From positions 1-15,866 of the forward strand of contig DFQW01000067.1 in NCBI GenBank assembly GCA_002377985.1: 15,866 nt of DNA. Reading direction: 5' to 3'. A program made the translations under genes and the position numbers. The first letter of the stretch is position 1. Every line of letters begins with the position of its first letter. The notes under the pieces were generated by a model, which made no database searches, was not told where the DNA came from, and saw only the letters and a list, made by a program, of their open reading frames with translations. Below, in pieces: positions 1 to 6,466 of the stretch. This stretch comes from Halieaceae bacterium UBA3479 (GTDB lineage Bacteria; Pseudomonadota; Gammaproteobacteria; Pseudomonadales; Halieaceae).

Positions 1-496
1 AGCAGCAGCCCCTAAAAAAGTGGCCGCCAAAAAAGCTGCCGCGAAATCGCAACCCAAATTAGCCAGAGCGGTTGGCGCATTACAAAAATTTGATGACTTC
101 AAACCGTATAAGCCGGGGCGCGGTGAAAGCTACATGAACGACGAGCAAATTGAGCATTTTCGTGGCATTTTGCTCAATTGGCGCGGAGAGCTTGTTGATG
201 AAGTCACGCGAACGGTGTCCCACATGAAGGACGAGGCGGCGAATTTTCCAGACCCCGCGGACCGAGCAACGCAAGAGGAAGAATTCAGCCTCGAACTGAG
301 AACCCGAGATCGAGAAAGAAAGCTGATCAAGAAGATCGATTCAACGCTGGATCGTCTGCAGAATGACGATTATGGCTATTGCGACGCCTGCGGTATTGAG
401 ATCGGGATTCAACGCCTGGAGGCCCGGCCTACAGCGACATTGTGCATCGACTGCAAAACCCTGGCTGAAATTAAGGAAAAACAGGAACTGGGTTGA
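1..496 (+). CDS. dksA: RNA polymerase-binding transcription factor DksA, 5'-truncated by the window edge
   Basis: DksA binds the secondary channel of RNA polymerase and, with ppGpp, resets transcription in the stringent response. The C-terminal zinc finger is visible as CDAC followed by CIDC. The coiled-coil tip motif DPADRA, with the acidic residues that reach the polymerase active site, is followed by QEEE as in the family. A GTG at position 20 would give 158 residues, but the same frame stays open to the left edge (codons for A-A-P-K-K precede it). The start is therefore probably outside the window, and the visible part begins inside an Ala/Lys-rich N-terminal extension (AAKKAAAK) that E. 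coli DksA lacks. The stop is TGA at 494-496. gluQ follows closely, the usual gammaproteobacterial pairing. The identification is very secure; the true start is unknown. Confidence 0.96.
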   Translation, partial: AAAPKKVAAKKAAAKSQPKLARAVGALQKFDDFKPYKPGRGESYMNDEQIEHFRGILLNWRGELVDEVTRTVSHMKDEAANFPDPADRATQEEEFSLELRTRDRERKLIKKIDSTLDRLQNDDYGYCDACGIEIGIQRLEARPTATLCIDCKTLAEIKEKQELG

Positions 497-512
497 ACGG
501 CCCGGGTTCAAT

Positions 513-1361
513 TTGAGCTCAAGCACCTACCGGGGAAGGTTCGCCCCTTCGCCAACAGGCCCGCTGCACCTCGGCTCGATGGTCGCCGCGTTAGCTAGTT
601 TTCTGGACGCACGAAAAAACGGGGGCGCCTGGCACCTCCGCATAGACGACATTGATCCACCGCGAGAAGTCCCTGGTAGCGTGGAGAGCATCCTCTCCAC
701 CCTCGCCGTCCACGGTCTGCATTGGGACGGGCCGGTGCGCTATCAGTCTCAATCGTCGCCAGACTATGAGCGCGCCTTGGGGCAGCTCGAGGCTGATGGG
801 TGGCTTTTTCGCTGCCTCTGCACACGTAACGATCTCAAAACACACGGCGCGTGTGGGCAAAACTGCCGCGGGAAAGTTGTCGATGTCAACGCGCCACACA
901 GCCTCCGCGTAATTGTGTCGGTTAGCGACATGTCAGGGTTTAATGACGGCTTTCTTGGATTTCAGTCCGCACTGGGTCGCCAGATACCGGATGACTTTAT
1001 TGTGCGACGACGCGACGGCCTCTTTGCCTACCAACTTGCGGCCGCCATTGACGACGCCGTACCCCGTCACACCCACGTGGTAAGGGGTGCCGACCTCTTA
1101 GAATCAACCCACCGACAACGTTGGTTGCATCAGATACTTGGGTTAACTTCCCCCCATTATGCCCACGTCCCTGTCATAGTCGACGAGAACGGTAATAAAT
1201 TGAGCAAACAAACTGGGGCCGAGGCTATTAATCTCTCAACACCCATCGCCACCCTGCGCCGCTGTCTTGCGCACTTGTCCCAGACACCACCCCCACCCTC
1301 TGCGCTATCGATTGAAGATATCCTCGACCATGCAACGGCTTACTGGACTGGCACTCTCTGA
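513..1361 (+). CDS. gluQ: glutamyl-Q tRNA(Asp) synthetase
   Basis: GluQ is a truncated glutamyl-tRNA synthetase paralogue that attaches glutamate to the queuosine base in the anticodon of tRNA-Asp. The class I HIGH-type motif appears as HLGS (residues 19-22 counted from the TTG at 513), after RFAPSPTGP. The KMSKS-type motif is KLSKQ (229-233). A zinc site is suggested by C101, C103, C114 and C118; from memory the third ligand in E. coli is a tyrosine, so the extra cysteine is a small variation. The family motif VRGADLLEST is present. The TTG start gives 282 residues, normal for the family, and begins just before the conserved YRGRFAPS. An upstream ATG at 363 would add about 50 residues that lie out of frame inside dksA, so I rejected it. 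No clear Shine-Dalgarno precedes the TTG, so the start is moderately certain. Confidence 0.93.
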   Translation: MSSSTYRGRFAPSPTGPLHLGSMVAALASFLDARKNGGAWHLRIDDIDPPREVPGSVESILSTLAVHGLHWDGPVRYQSQSSPDYERALGQLEADGWLFRCLCTRNDLKTHGACGQNCRGKVVDVNAPHSLRVIVSVSDMSGFNDGFLGFQSALGRQIPDDFIVRRRDGLFAYQLAAAIDDAVPRHTHVVRGADLLESTHRQRWLHQILGLTSPHYAHVPVIVDENGNKLSKQTGAEAINLSTPIATLRRCLAHLSQTPPPPSALSIEDILDHATAYWTGTL

Positions 1362-1381
1362 GCCTTGTCGGTAGCATACAA

Positions 1382-1421
1382 TGTTACTTTTTCACTCGCC
1401 CGGTGACACCAGAAGGTTACA
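1382..1421. promoter_or_regulatory. possible CbrB-type operator upstream of its own gene
   Basis: The 78-bp gap between gluQ and the activator gene contains TGTTAC (1382-1387), GTGACA (1403-1408, 15 nt after the first) and GTTACA (1416-1421). TGTTAC and GTAACA are, from memory, the half-sites reported for CbrB at the Pseudomonas crcZ promoter. The first two elements form a near-palindrome with one mismatch. The location, just ahead of the regulator start, would allow autoregulation. No sigma-54 core with correct GG-N10-GC spacing is visible here, so binding could equally be repressive or absent. Confidence 0.3.
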
Positions 1422-1439
1422 CTGCGCGACACAATTGAT

Positions 1440-2801
1440 GTGGAACACGGCATGCGGATACGTCTGATCGACTCCTGCCCCAAACTGTGCGAAGACATTC
1501 GAATTGCAATGGCCGCACACCACATAGACGTGGTGACCGACACTCAACTCGATCCTGAAGGCCGCGAATGGCTGGGGGGGGAATGCGAACTGGTGGTCAT
1601 TGGCGACCATGACGGTGACAAAAACCCAGAGATGTTGCGTCGCGCCTGCTGGCCGACCCCGCTAGCACGCTTGTCAAATCCGGCTGACACCCATGCGACA
1701 TTGGCCGCAGGTAGAGAGGGGGCACTGGATATCCATGACCGCTCCGCATCCGTTCAGCAAGTCACGCAATGGCTGAAGCAACTGTGCAGTGAACTGGCCA
1801 CACCAAAGGCTGAGCCTCCCCGGGGGAAAGAATTCCGAAGCACGAGCTGTGCGGCAATGCGGGCTTTGCAGAGCATGATCCTGCGCGTAGCGCAAACTGA
1901 TTCAACCGTACTGATAACTGGCGAAACCGGAACCGGGAAAGAACTGGCCGCGCGGCAAGTGCACGCCGCCAGCAAGCGTCGGAGCGCACCTTTGATTACA
2001 GTCAACTGTGCGGCTATTCCCGACACGCTGATTGAGTCCGAGCTCTTTGGCTACGAAAAAGGCGCTTTTACCGGGGCTACGAGTAATCGTATCGGACTGA
2101 TCGAGGCGGCTGACGGAGGCACGCTGTTCCTTGATGAGATCGGTGAACTGCCATTAGCTGCTCAGGCTAGATTGCTGCGATTCTTGCAGGAAGGGGAAAT
2201 TCGTCAAATCGGCTCAGTGTCGACCAAGCGCGTCAACGTCAGGATTATATGTGCCACCCACCGGGATCTCGCCCAGTTGGCCGCCAAAAACGATTTTCGA
2301 CAAGATCTTTTCTACCGCATCGATGTATTGCGCCTTGATATACCGCCTTTGCGCGACCGGGCAGAAGATATAACGGAAATGGCGCAATGGTTCGTCGAGC
2401 AGTTAGCTTTCAAGCTCGGCATTCCCTCCAGACCCATAAGCACCCAAAGCCAGCGCCTCATGACCGACTATCGGTGGCCCCGGAATGTCAGGGAGCTGCA
2501 GAATGTGATTGAAAGGGCACTGGTGATATCCAGCGGCCCAAACTTGGAGATTGATTTGCCCGACGACGCGCCCGGTGCCAGCGCCGATGCCAAAGAAACA
2601 CCGCCCGCGTCCGAATCCACGCCGCCTATGGAAGCTGGCGAAGAGCTCTCTCTGGAAGACTATTTTCAGCGCTTCGTGCTTGAACACCAGGAAGCGATGA
2701 ATGAGACCGAGTTGGCGCAAAAACTGGGTATTAGCCGCAAATGCCTTTGGGAGCGGCGGCAGCGGTTTGGCATGCCCCGCAGCAAGCAAAAGTCGGCGTG
2801 A
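1440..2801 (+). CDS. cbrB: CbrB-like sigma-54-dependent activator with a degenerate receiver domain
   Basis: This is an enhancer-binding protein that remodels sigma-54 RNA polymerase to open promoters. The central AAA+ domain is complete: Walker A GETGTGKE (161-168), sigma-54 contact loop GAFTGA (208-213), Walker B GTLFLDE (227-233) and a later RQDLFYR arginine-finger region. The last ~34 residues form the DNA-binding helix-turn-helix, with [13 protein letters not shown], which I recognise as the CbrB signature; the preceding [14 protein letters not shown] also fits CbrB. Its position between gluQ and pcnB matches Pseudomonas cbrB. The N-terminal ~115 residues resemble a receiver, but the acidic pocket is reduced to one Asp (LIDSCP), the phosphoacceptor position reads Gly (VVIG) and the conserved Lys-Pro reads Arg-Ser. 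No cbrA lies upstream. The GTG at 1440 starts 453 residues; an in-frame ATG at 1452 is equally plausible. Confidence 0.92.
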   Translation: MEHGMRIRLIDSCPKLCEDIRIAMAAHHIDVVTDTQLDPEGREWLGGECELVVIGDHDGDKNPEMLRRACWPTPLARLSNPADTHATLAAGREGALDIHDRSASVQQVTQWLKQLCSELATPKAEPPRGKEFRSTSCAAMRALQSMILRVAQTDSTVLITGETGTGKELAARQVHAASKRRSAPLITVNCAAIPDTLIESELFGYEKGAFTGATSNRIGLIEAADGGTLFLDEIGELPLAAQARLLRFLQEGEIRQIGSVSTKRVNVRIICATHRDLAQLAAKNDFRQDLFYRIDVLRLDIPPLRDRAEDITEMAQWFVEQLAFKLGIPSRPISTQSQRLMTDYRWPRNVRELQNVIERALVISSGPNLEIDLPDDAPGASADAKETPPASESTPPMEAGEELSLEDYFQRFVLEHQEAMNETELAQKLGISRKCLWERRQRFGMPRSKQKSA

Positions 2802-2814
2802 CAAAGGCCCTCCG

Positions 2815-2851
2815 GTGCAGATTCGTAACACCCAAGTGCAGATAGGTAACA
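2815..2851 (+). repeat. 16-bp direct repeat carrying GTAACA half-sites (candidate CbrB enhancer)
   Basis: Two copies of a 16-bp unit, GTGCAGATTCGTAACA (2815-2830) and GTGCAGATAGGTAACA (2836-2851), match at 14 of 16 positions. Their starts are 21 bp apart, two helical turns, so both GTAACA boxes face the same side of the helix. A third, weaker GTGACA lies at 2798-2803 across the activator stop codon. The repeats sit about 100-135 bp upstream of the predicted sigma-54 start, the usual distance for enhancer-binding protein sites. GTAACA is the CbrB-type half-site, as I recall it from Pseudomonas. Confidence 0.6.
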
Positions 2852-2925
2852 ATATGGGCGATGGTGCGGTTGGAAATCGAGCCAAAAAATGAACAACTAC
2901 TTGTTTATCAAACATTTTCTTAAAG

Positions 2926-2941
2926 TGGCATACACCCTGCA
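2926..2941 (+). promoter_or_regulatory. sigma-54 (-24/-12) promoter
   Basis: The sequence TGGCATACACCCTGCA places GG at 2927-2928 and GC at 2939-2940 with exactly 10 nt between them, as in the consensus TGGCAC-N5-TTGCA. The -24 box matches TGGCA fully; the -12 box is CTGCA rather than TTGCA. The predicted transcription start is about 2952. A sigma-54 activator gene lies immediately upstream and GTAACA repeats sit at enhancer distance, so all parts of a sigma-54 system are present within 150 bp. Confidence 0.75.
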
Positions 2942-2951
2942 GTTTTTGAGT

Positions 2952-3040
2952 CAGAGTCGAAATAAGAAAAACCGGCCTAATAAAAATAACGATGTCATAA
3001 CGGACCTGGGTGGGGGAGGAAACTTCCCCATGTTTCTTTA
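2952..3040 (+). ncRNA. candidate CrcZ-like small RNA with AAN-repeat motifs
   Basis: The 349-bp gap between the activator (ends 2801) and pcnB (starts 3151) holds no convincing protein gene. From the sigma-54 promoter, the transcript would quickly present AATAAGAAAAA (2961-2971) and AATAAAAATAA (2979-2989), each a perfect AAN-AAN-AAN-AA run, 18 nt apart. In Pseudomonas, such A-rich motifs in CrcZ and CrcY sequester Hfq with Crc and relieve carbon catabolite repression, and crcZ occupies this same cbrB-pcnB interval. The predicted end is the hairpin at 3013-3029 with a U-rich tail, giving about 85-90 nt, far shorter than Pseudomonas CrcZ (about 400 nt). Alternatively this is the leader of a pcnB transcript. 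Promoter and motifs are seen; the function is inferred. Confidence 0.5.
3013..3040 (+). terminator. probable intrinsic terminator or attenuator of the candidate small RNA
   Basis: GGGGAGG (3013-3019) pairs with CTTCCCC (3023-3029) around an AAA loop, forming seven pairs including one G-U. It is followed by the U-rich ATGTTTCTTTA. The tail is interrupted, so termination may be partial and some transcripts could read into pcnB. From 3041 to the pcnB start I see only further small inverted repeats (CCCGCA 3046-3051 with TGCGGG 3076-3081; CCTTT 3121-3125 with AAAGG 3130-3134). Confidence 0.5.
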
Positions 3041-3150
3041 TGCGTCCCGCATTTATTCGCGGTCGCCTTGGGATCTGCGGGCCGGCCTGCACATAACCAC
3101 CCACAACAGCCACGCACGTCCCTTTGTCCAAAGGCCAGTGAGCCTCTAGG

Positions 3151-4428
3151 ATGCCAACACCGCGGGCCGCTAACACGACCATCGACACCACAGCGTTCTC
3201 CAAGGGAGCCCTGCACGTCGTTGCACATCTGCAGCGCGCTGGTTTTGAAGCCTATGTGGTGGGCGGCGCGATTCGTGATCTACTGTTGGGCGAACACCCC
3301 AAGGATTTCGATGTCGCTACCAACGCAACACCTGCGGAGATCCGGCAATGCTTTCGCAATGCAAGAATCATTGGACGGCGTTTCCAAATCGTCCATGTCA
3401 GGTGCGGCGCCGAAATTATTGAGGTGACCACCTTCCGCGGCAACCATGATGCCGGCCAACCATCGCAAGCCGCTCGCGCTGCGCACTCGGGCCGCCTTTT
3501 ACGCGATAACGTATACGGCACCCTTGAAGAAGACGCCCTTCGCCGCGACCTGACCATCAACTCGCTGTACTACAACACAACGACCAACCAACTGATTGAT
3601 TTTCTGGACGGCGCTGACGATATTGCAGCGCGCATTATTCGGATCATCGGAACGCCACTGGCGCGCTACACCGAGGATCCGGTCAGGATGCTAAGGGTCA
3701 TCCGTTTTGCCGCCCGGCTGGGATTTGATCTGGAGGGCGACACCGAGGCGGCTATCGGGCAAGCCCGTCACTTGCTCGCGGATATCCCTGCTGCCCGGCT
3801 GTTCGATGAATGGCTGAAGCTCTTTATGAACGGGTTCTCTGAACCCACCTTTGTGCTGCTATCCCACTTCGAATTATTGGCGCCGCTGATGAGCGATAAC
3901 ATTGACGTTTGCTCAACGCAAAAGGGCAGCCTCGAATTGCAGAGAAAGGCGTTACGAAATACGGACCAGCGGGTCGCCGAGGGACGGCCGGTCACCCCTG
4001 CCTTCCTCTTGGCGGCACTATTCTGGCCTGCGGTAACGCATCGCTGTACTGCACTTATCGCAGCGGGCGAGACGCCTGTGCAAGCTATGCACAGTGCGGG
4101 TCAACAGATCGTACAGACGGCCTGTCAGCGCCTGACAGTGCCAAAACGTTTCTCACTGGCCATGCGGGATATTTGGGACCTTCAGCCGCGATTGGAGCGT
4201 ATGCAGCCCAAAAAAGTGCGCGACTTGCTCGCTCACCGCTGGTTCAGAGCCGCATTTGATCTGCTCCTGCTCAGAGAGCAGACCAGCGATATGACATCTC
4301 GCTGCAGCGATTTCTGGGAACGGCAACAGGCCCAACACCCCGAAGCGGTTGGCAGTGGGCGCGGACAGCACGAAAAGCCGCCGGGACGTGGGCGTGGCCG
4401 GCGTCGCAGGCGGTCACCCAATCCGTGA
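3151..4428 (+). CDS. pcnB: poly(A) polymerase I
   Basis: PcnB adds poly(A) tails to RNA 3' ends and so promotes mRNA decay. The nucleotidyltransferase core shows GG at 38-39 within VVGGAIRDLLLG, the metal-binding pair D52/D54 in KDFDVATN, a third carboxylate at E91 (IIEVTTFRG), RRFQIVHV (76-83) and RRDLTINSLYYN (131-142), which distinguish the bacterial poly(A) polymerase/CCA-enzyme class. The length of 425 residues is slightly short of E. coli PcnB. The C-terminus is strongly basic (GRGRGRRRRR), as is usual for PcnB rather than CCA-adding enzymes. The ATG at 3151 is the first in-frame start after a stop at 3139-3141, with a weak CTAGG just upstream. It heads a compact operon and its stop overlaps folK by 4 nt. 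Confidence 0.95.
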   Translation: MPTPRAANTTIDTTAFSKGALHVVAHLQRAGFEAYVVGGAIRDLLLGEHPKDFDVATNATPAEIRQCFRNARIIGRRFQIVHVRCGAEIIEVTTFRGNHDAGQPSQAARAAHSGRLLRDNVYGTLEEDALRRDLTINSLYYNTTTNQLIDFLDGADDIAARIIRIIGTPLARYTEDPVRMLRVIRFAARLGFDLEGDTEAAIGQARHLLADIPAARLFDEWLKLFMNGFSEPTFVLLSHFELLAPLMSDNIDVCSTQKGSLELQRKALRNTDQRVAEGRPVTPAFLLAALFWPAVTHRCTALIAAGETPVQAMHSAGQQIVQTACQRLTVPKRFSLAMRDIWDLQPRLERMQPKKVRDLLAHRWFRAAFDLLLLREQTSDMTSRCSDFWERQQAQHPEAVGSGRGQHEKPPGRGRGRRRRRSPNP

Positions 4429-4919
4429 CCGGCATATTTGTGGGGCTGGGCTCCAATATTGAAGAACCGATAGCGCAACTTAGCGCCGCTTATGAACACA
4501 TGCACCGGCACCCCTTACTCGAAGCAGCGGTCACGTCGAGCGTGTATGCGTCTTCACCCCTGGGACCTCAGGATCAACCCGATTTTTTTAACGCGGTGGT
4601 GCAAATCCACACCGCTCTGGAGCCGTTGGCGCTACTGGACACACTGCAGGAGATTGAGCAGAAAATGGGGCGGCGACCCACACGACGATGGGGAGAACGG
4701 TGTATCGATCTGGATCTTTTGCTTTTTGACGACCTGATAATGCGCGCCGAAAGATTGGATATCCCCCATCCGCGCGCTCGCGAGCGTCGCTTCGTACTCG
4801 ACCCACTCATTGAGCTCTTGGGGGCAGAATACGCGCTACCGGGTGAGGCGTCGCTCGGAGAGCTCCAATCACGATGCAGCGATCAGAGGATTCGCGTATG
4901 GTGCGAGTTTCCAAAATGA
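4425..4919 (+). CDS. folK: 6-hydroxymethyl-7,8-dihydropterin pyrophosphokinase
   Basis: FolK transfers pyrophosphate from ATP to hydroxymethyl-dihydropterin, the step before dihydropteroate synthase in folate synthesis. Family marks are the N-terminal GLGSN (7-11), the motif RWGERCIDLDLLLFDD with Mg-binding D95 and D97, and IPHPRARERRFVLDPL near the end. The length of 164 residues is typical. The GTG start overlaps the pcnB stop as GTGA (4425-4428), which implies translational coupling. Its own stop is embedded in the first codons of the downstream kinase gene. The position after pcnB matches the Pseudomonas and enterobacterial order. Confidence 0.95.
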   Translation: MTGIFVGLGSNIEEPIAQLSAAYEHMHRHPLLEAAVTSSVYASSPLGPQDQPDFFNAVVQIHTALEPLALLDTLQEIEQKMGRRPTRRWGERCIDLDLLLFDDLIMRAERLDIPHPRARERRFVLDPLIELLGAEYALPGEASLGELQSRCSDQRIRVWCEFPK

Positions 4920-5626
4920 CCGCGGCATCAGGAGAGCATGCTGTGCACCAGGAAGCGCCTTCAACCGGCTTTACGTTGCGCGGGCGAGCAGTACCATCCT
5001 ACATTGCCATCGAAGGGCCTATCGGCGTGGGAAAAACGACGCTGGCGCGTCGCATCGCCGAGACCTTCGCTCACGACCTCTTATTGGAAGAGGCCGAGTT
5101 GAACCCTTTTTTATCCCGTTTTTATCAGAACCGGCAGCAAACCGCTCTGGCCACACAGTTGTTCTTCCTCTTCCAGCGAGTGCAAAAAATAACCGAACTC
5201 AAGCAACGGGATATGTTTGACCAAAACCGCGTGGCGGATTTTGTGTTGGAAAAAGATCCGCTATTCGCAAAGGTCAATCTCGACGCCGACGAATATGCGC
5301 TGTACCAAAAAGTCTTTGAGAAAATGCGCGTAGACGCCCCGCTTCCCGATCTTGTCATCTATCTTCAGGCTAATCCCGATCGCCTGATGGAAAGAATCGA
5401 GAAGCGGGGAATTGACGCAGAACGACTCATCGACCGAACCTACCTTGAGCAGCTGAATGAGGTATACAGCGAGTTCTTTCTCTACTACGATTCCGCGCCG
5501 CTACTCATCGTTAATGCCAACGATATTGACCTCACTCGGGGTGACAGAGATTATGAACAGCTCATCGATTACATGCTGGACATTAAAAAAGGTCGCCACT
5601 ACTTCAACCCCACTTTTTTTAGCTGA
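4898..5626 (+). CDS. deoxynucleoside kinase family protein (dGK/dAK/dCK-like)
   Basis: This is a P-loop kinase of the deoxynucleoside kinase family, likely phosphorylating a deoxynucleoside for salvage; the substrate cannot be read from sequence. The P-loop is GPIGVGKTT (40-48 from the ATG at 4898). The family-type FVLEKDPLFAK and a lid-like stretch RIEKRGIDAER with downstream YLEQLNEVY are present. Three in-frame ATGs compete: 4874, 4898 and 4916. I chose 4898 (242 residues) because AGAGGA at 4885-4890 lies 7 nt ahead of it. The ATG at 4916 overlaps the folK stop as ATGA and could start by coupling, giving 236 residues. The first ~30 residues before SYIAIEGP are low in conserved features. 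It is co-directional with folK and panB, with panB 36 nt downstream. Confidence 0.85.
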   Translation: MVRVSKMTAASGEHAVHQEAPSTGFTLRGRAVPSYIAIEGPIGVGKTTLARRIAETFAHDLLLEEAELNPFLSRFYQNRQQTALATQLFFLFQRVQKITELKQRDMFDQNRVADFVLEKDPLFAKVNLDADEYALYQKVFEKMRVDAPLPDLVIYLQANPDRLMERIEKRGIDAERLIDRTYLEQLNEVYSEFFLYYDSAPLLIVNANDIDLTRGDRDYEQLIDYMLDIKKGRHYFNPTFFS

Positions 5627-5662
5627 TTAGCACCTGCCTGTGAGTGGCCGGGAGTCCGCCCT

Positions 5663-6457
5663 ATGAAGAAACGCATCACCATAAGCACCCTCGACGCAAT
5701 GAAAGCGTCGGGAGAAAAGTTTGTGATGATCACCGCTTACGACGCGACCTTTGCCAGGCTTGCAAGTGAAGCGGGAGCAGAAACGATCCTCGTTGGGGAT
5801 TCGTTGGGCATGGTGTTACAGGGGCACGAAACCACGATTCCCGTATCCCTTGATGCCATGGCTTATCACACCGAGTGTGTTGCGCGAGCGCGCCCCCACT
5901 CGTTGATCGTCGCGGACTTGCCCTTTATGAGCTTCTCCAATTCGGACGACACGCTTCACGCCAGCACCCGCCTCATGCAGGCCGGCGCACAAATGGTCAA
6001 GCTAGAGGGCGGTACCTGGCTCAGCGACAGTATTCACCGACTGGTCGAGCGCGGCGTGCCGGTCTGCGCCCACCTCGGACTGACACCACAGTCGGTGAAT
6101 GTCTTTGGCGGCTACCGCGTACAAGGTCGCACGCCCAAAGAGGCCAAATCAATCTTGGCTGATGCCGTAGAGATTCAGGACGCCGGCGCAAGCCTGCTGG
6201 TTCTCGAGTGCATACCTGCCGAGCTGGCTACCGATATCTCGTCTAAGCTTGATATTCCCGTGATCGGCATCGGCGCAGGCAGTGGCACTGATGCGCAGGT
6301 ACTGGTACTCCATGACATGTTGGGGATGACCGAGTCGGCACCCAAGTTTGTGCAAAATTTTATGGAAGGGGCGCCGTCCATTCAGGCCGCGCTACAGGCG
6401 TTTGTAGACGCGGTCAAATCGGGAACCTATCCTCGAGAAGAGCACACCTACTCCTAG
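5663..6457 (+). CDS. panB: 3-methyl-2-oxobutanoate hydroxymethyltransferase
   Basis: PanB makes ketopantoate from 2-oxoisovalerate using 5,10-methylene-tetrahydrofolate, the first committed step to pantothenate and CoA. Seen in sequence: MITAYDATFA, the metal-binding VGDSLGMVLQGHETTIPV (D46), ADLPFMS, KLEGG, AHLGLTPQSVN and the catalytic-Glu region LECIPAELA, then IGIGAG. The length of 264 residues equals that of E. coli PanB. The ATG at 5663 is preceded by GGGAG (5650-5654) at 8 nt. panC follows after 9 nt. FolK just upstream makes a folate precursor and PanB consumes a folate derivative, a metabolic link inside the operon. Confidence 0.97.
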   Translation: MKKRITISTLDAMKASGEKFVMITAYDATFARLASEAGAETILVGDSLGMVLQGHETTIPVSLDAMAYHTECVARARPHSLIVADLPFMSFSNSDDTLHASTRLMQAGAQMVKLEGGTWLSDSIHRLVERGVPVCAHLGLTPQSVNVFGGYRVQGRTPKEAKSILADAVEIQDAGASLLVLECIPAELATDISSKLDIPVIGIGAGSGTDAQVLVLHDMLGMTESAPKFVQNFMEGAPSIQAALQAFVDAVKSGTYPREEHTYS

Positions 6458-6466
6458 GCACCCCTT

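Noticed and set aside
363-512. Long N-terminal extension of gluQ from an ATG inside dksA
   Set aside because: The extra ~50 residues lie out of frame within the conserved zinc-finger end of dksA and do not resemble GluQ; the family begins just before RGRFAPSPTGP.
2889-3149. 86-codon + strand frame in the cbrB-pcnB gap
   Set aside because: It spans the sigma-54 promoter, has no good ribosome-binding site and encodes a low-complexity sequence without family features; the regulatory RNA reading explains the region better.
2403-3203. 266-codon open frame on the - strand across the 3' half of the activator gene and the intergenic region
   Set aside because: It overlaps strongly conserved CbrB coding sequence and the sigma-54 promoter region, and its protein shows no recognisable domain.
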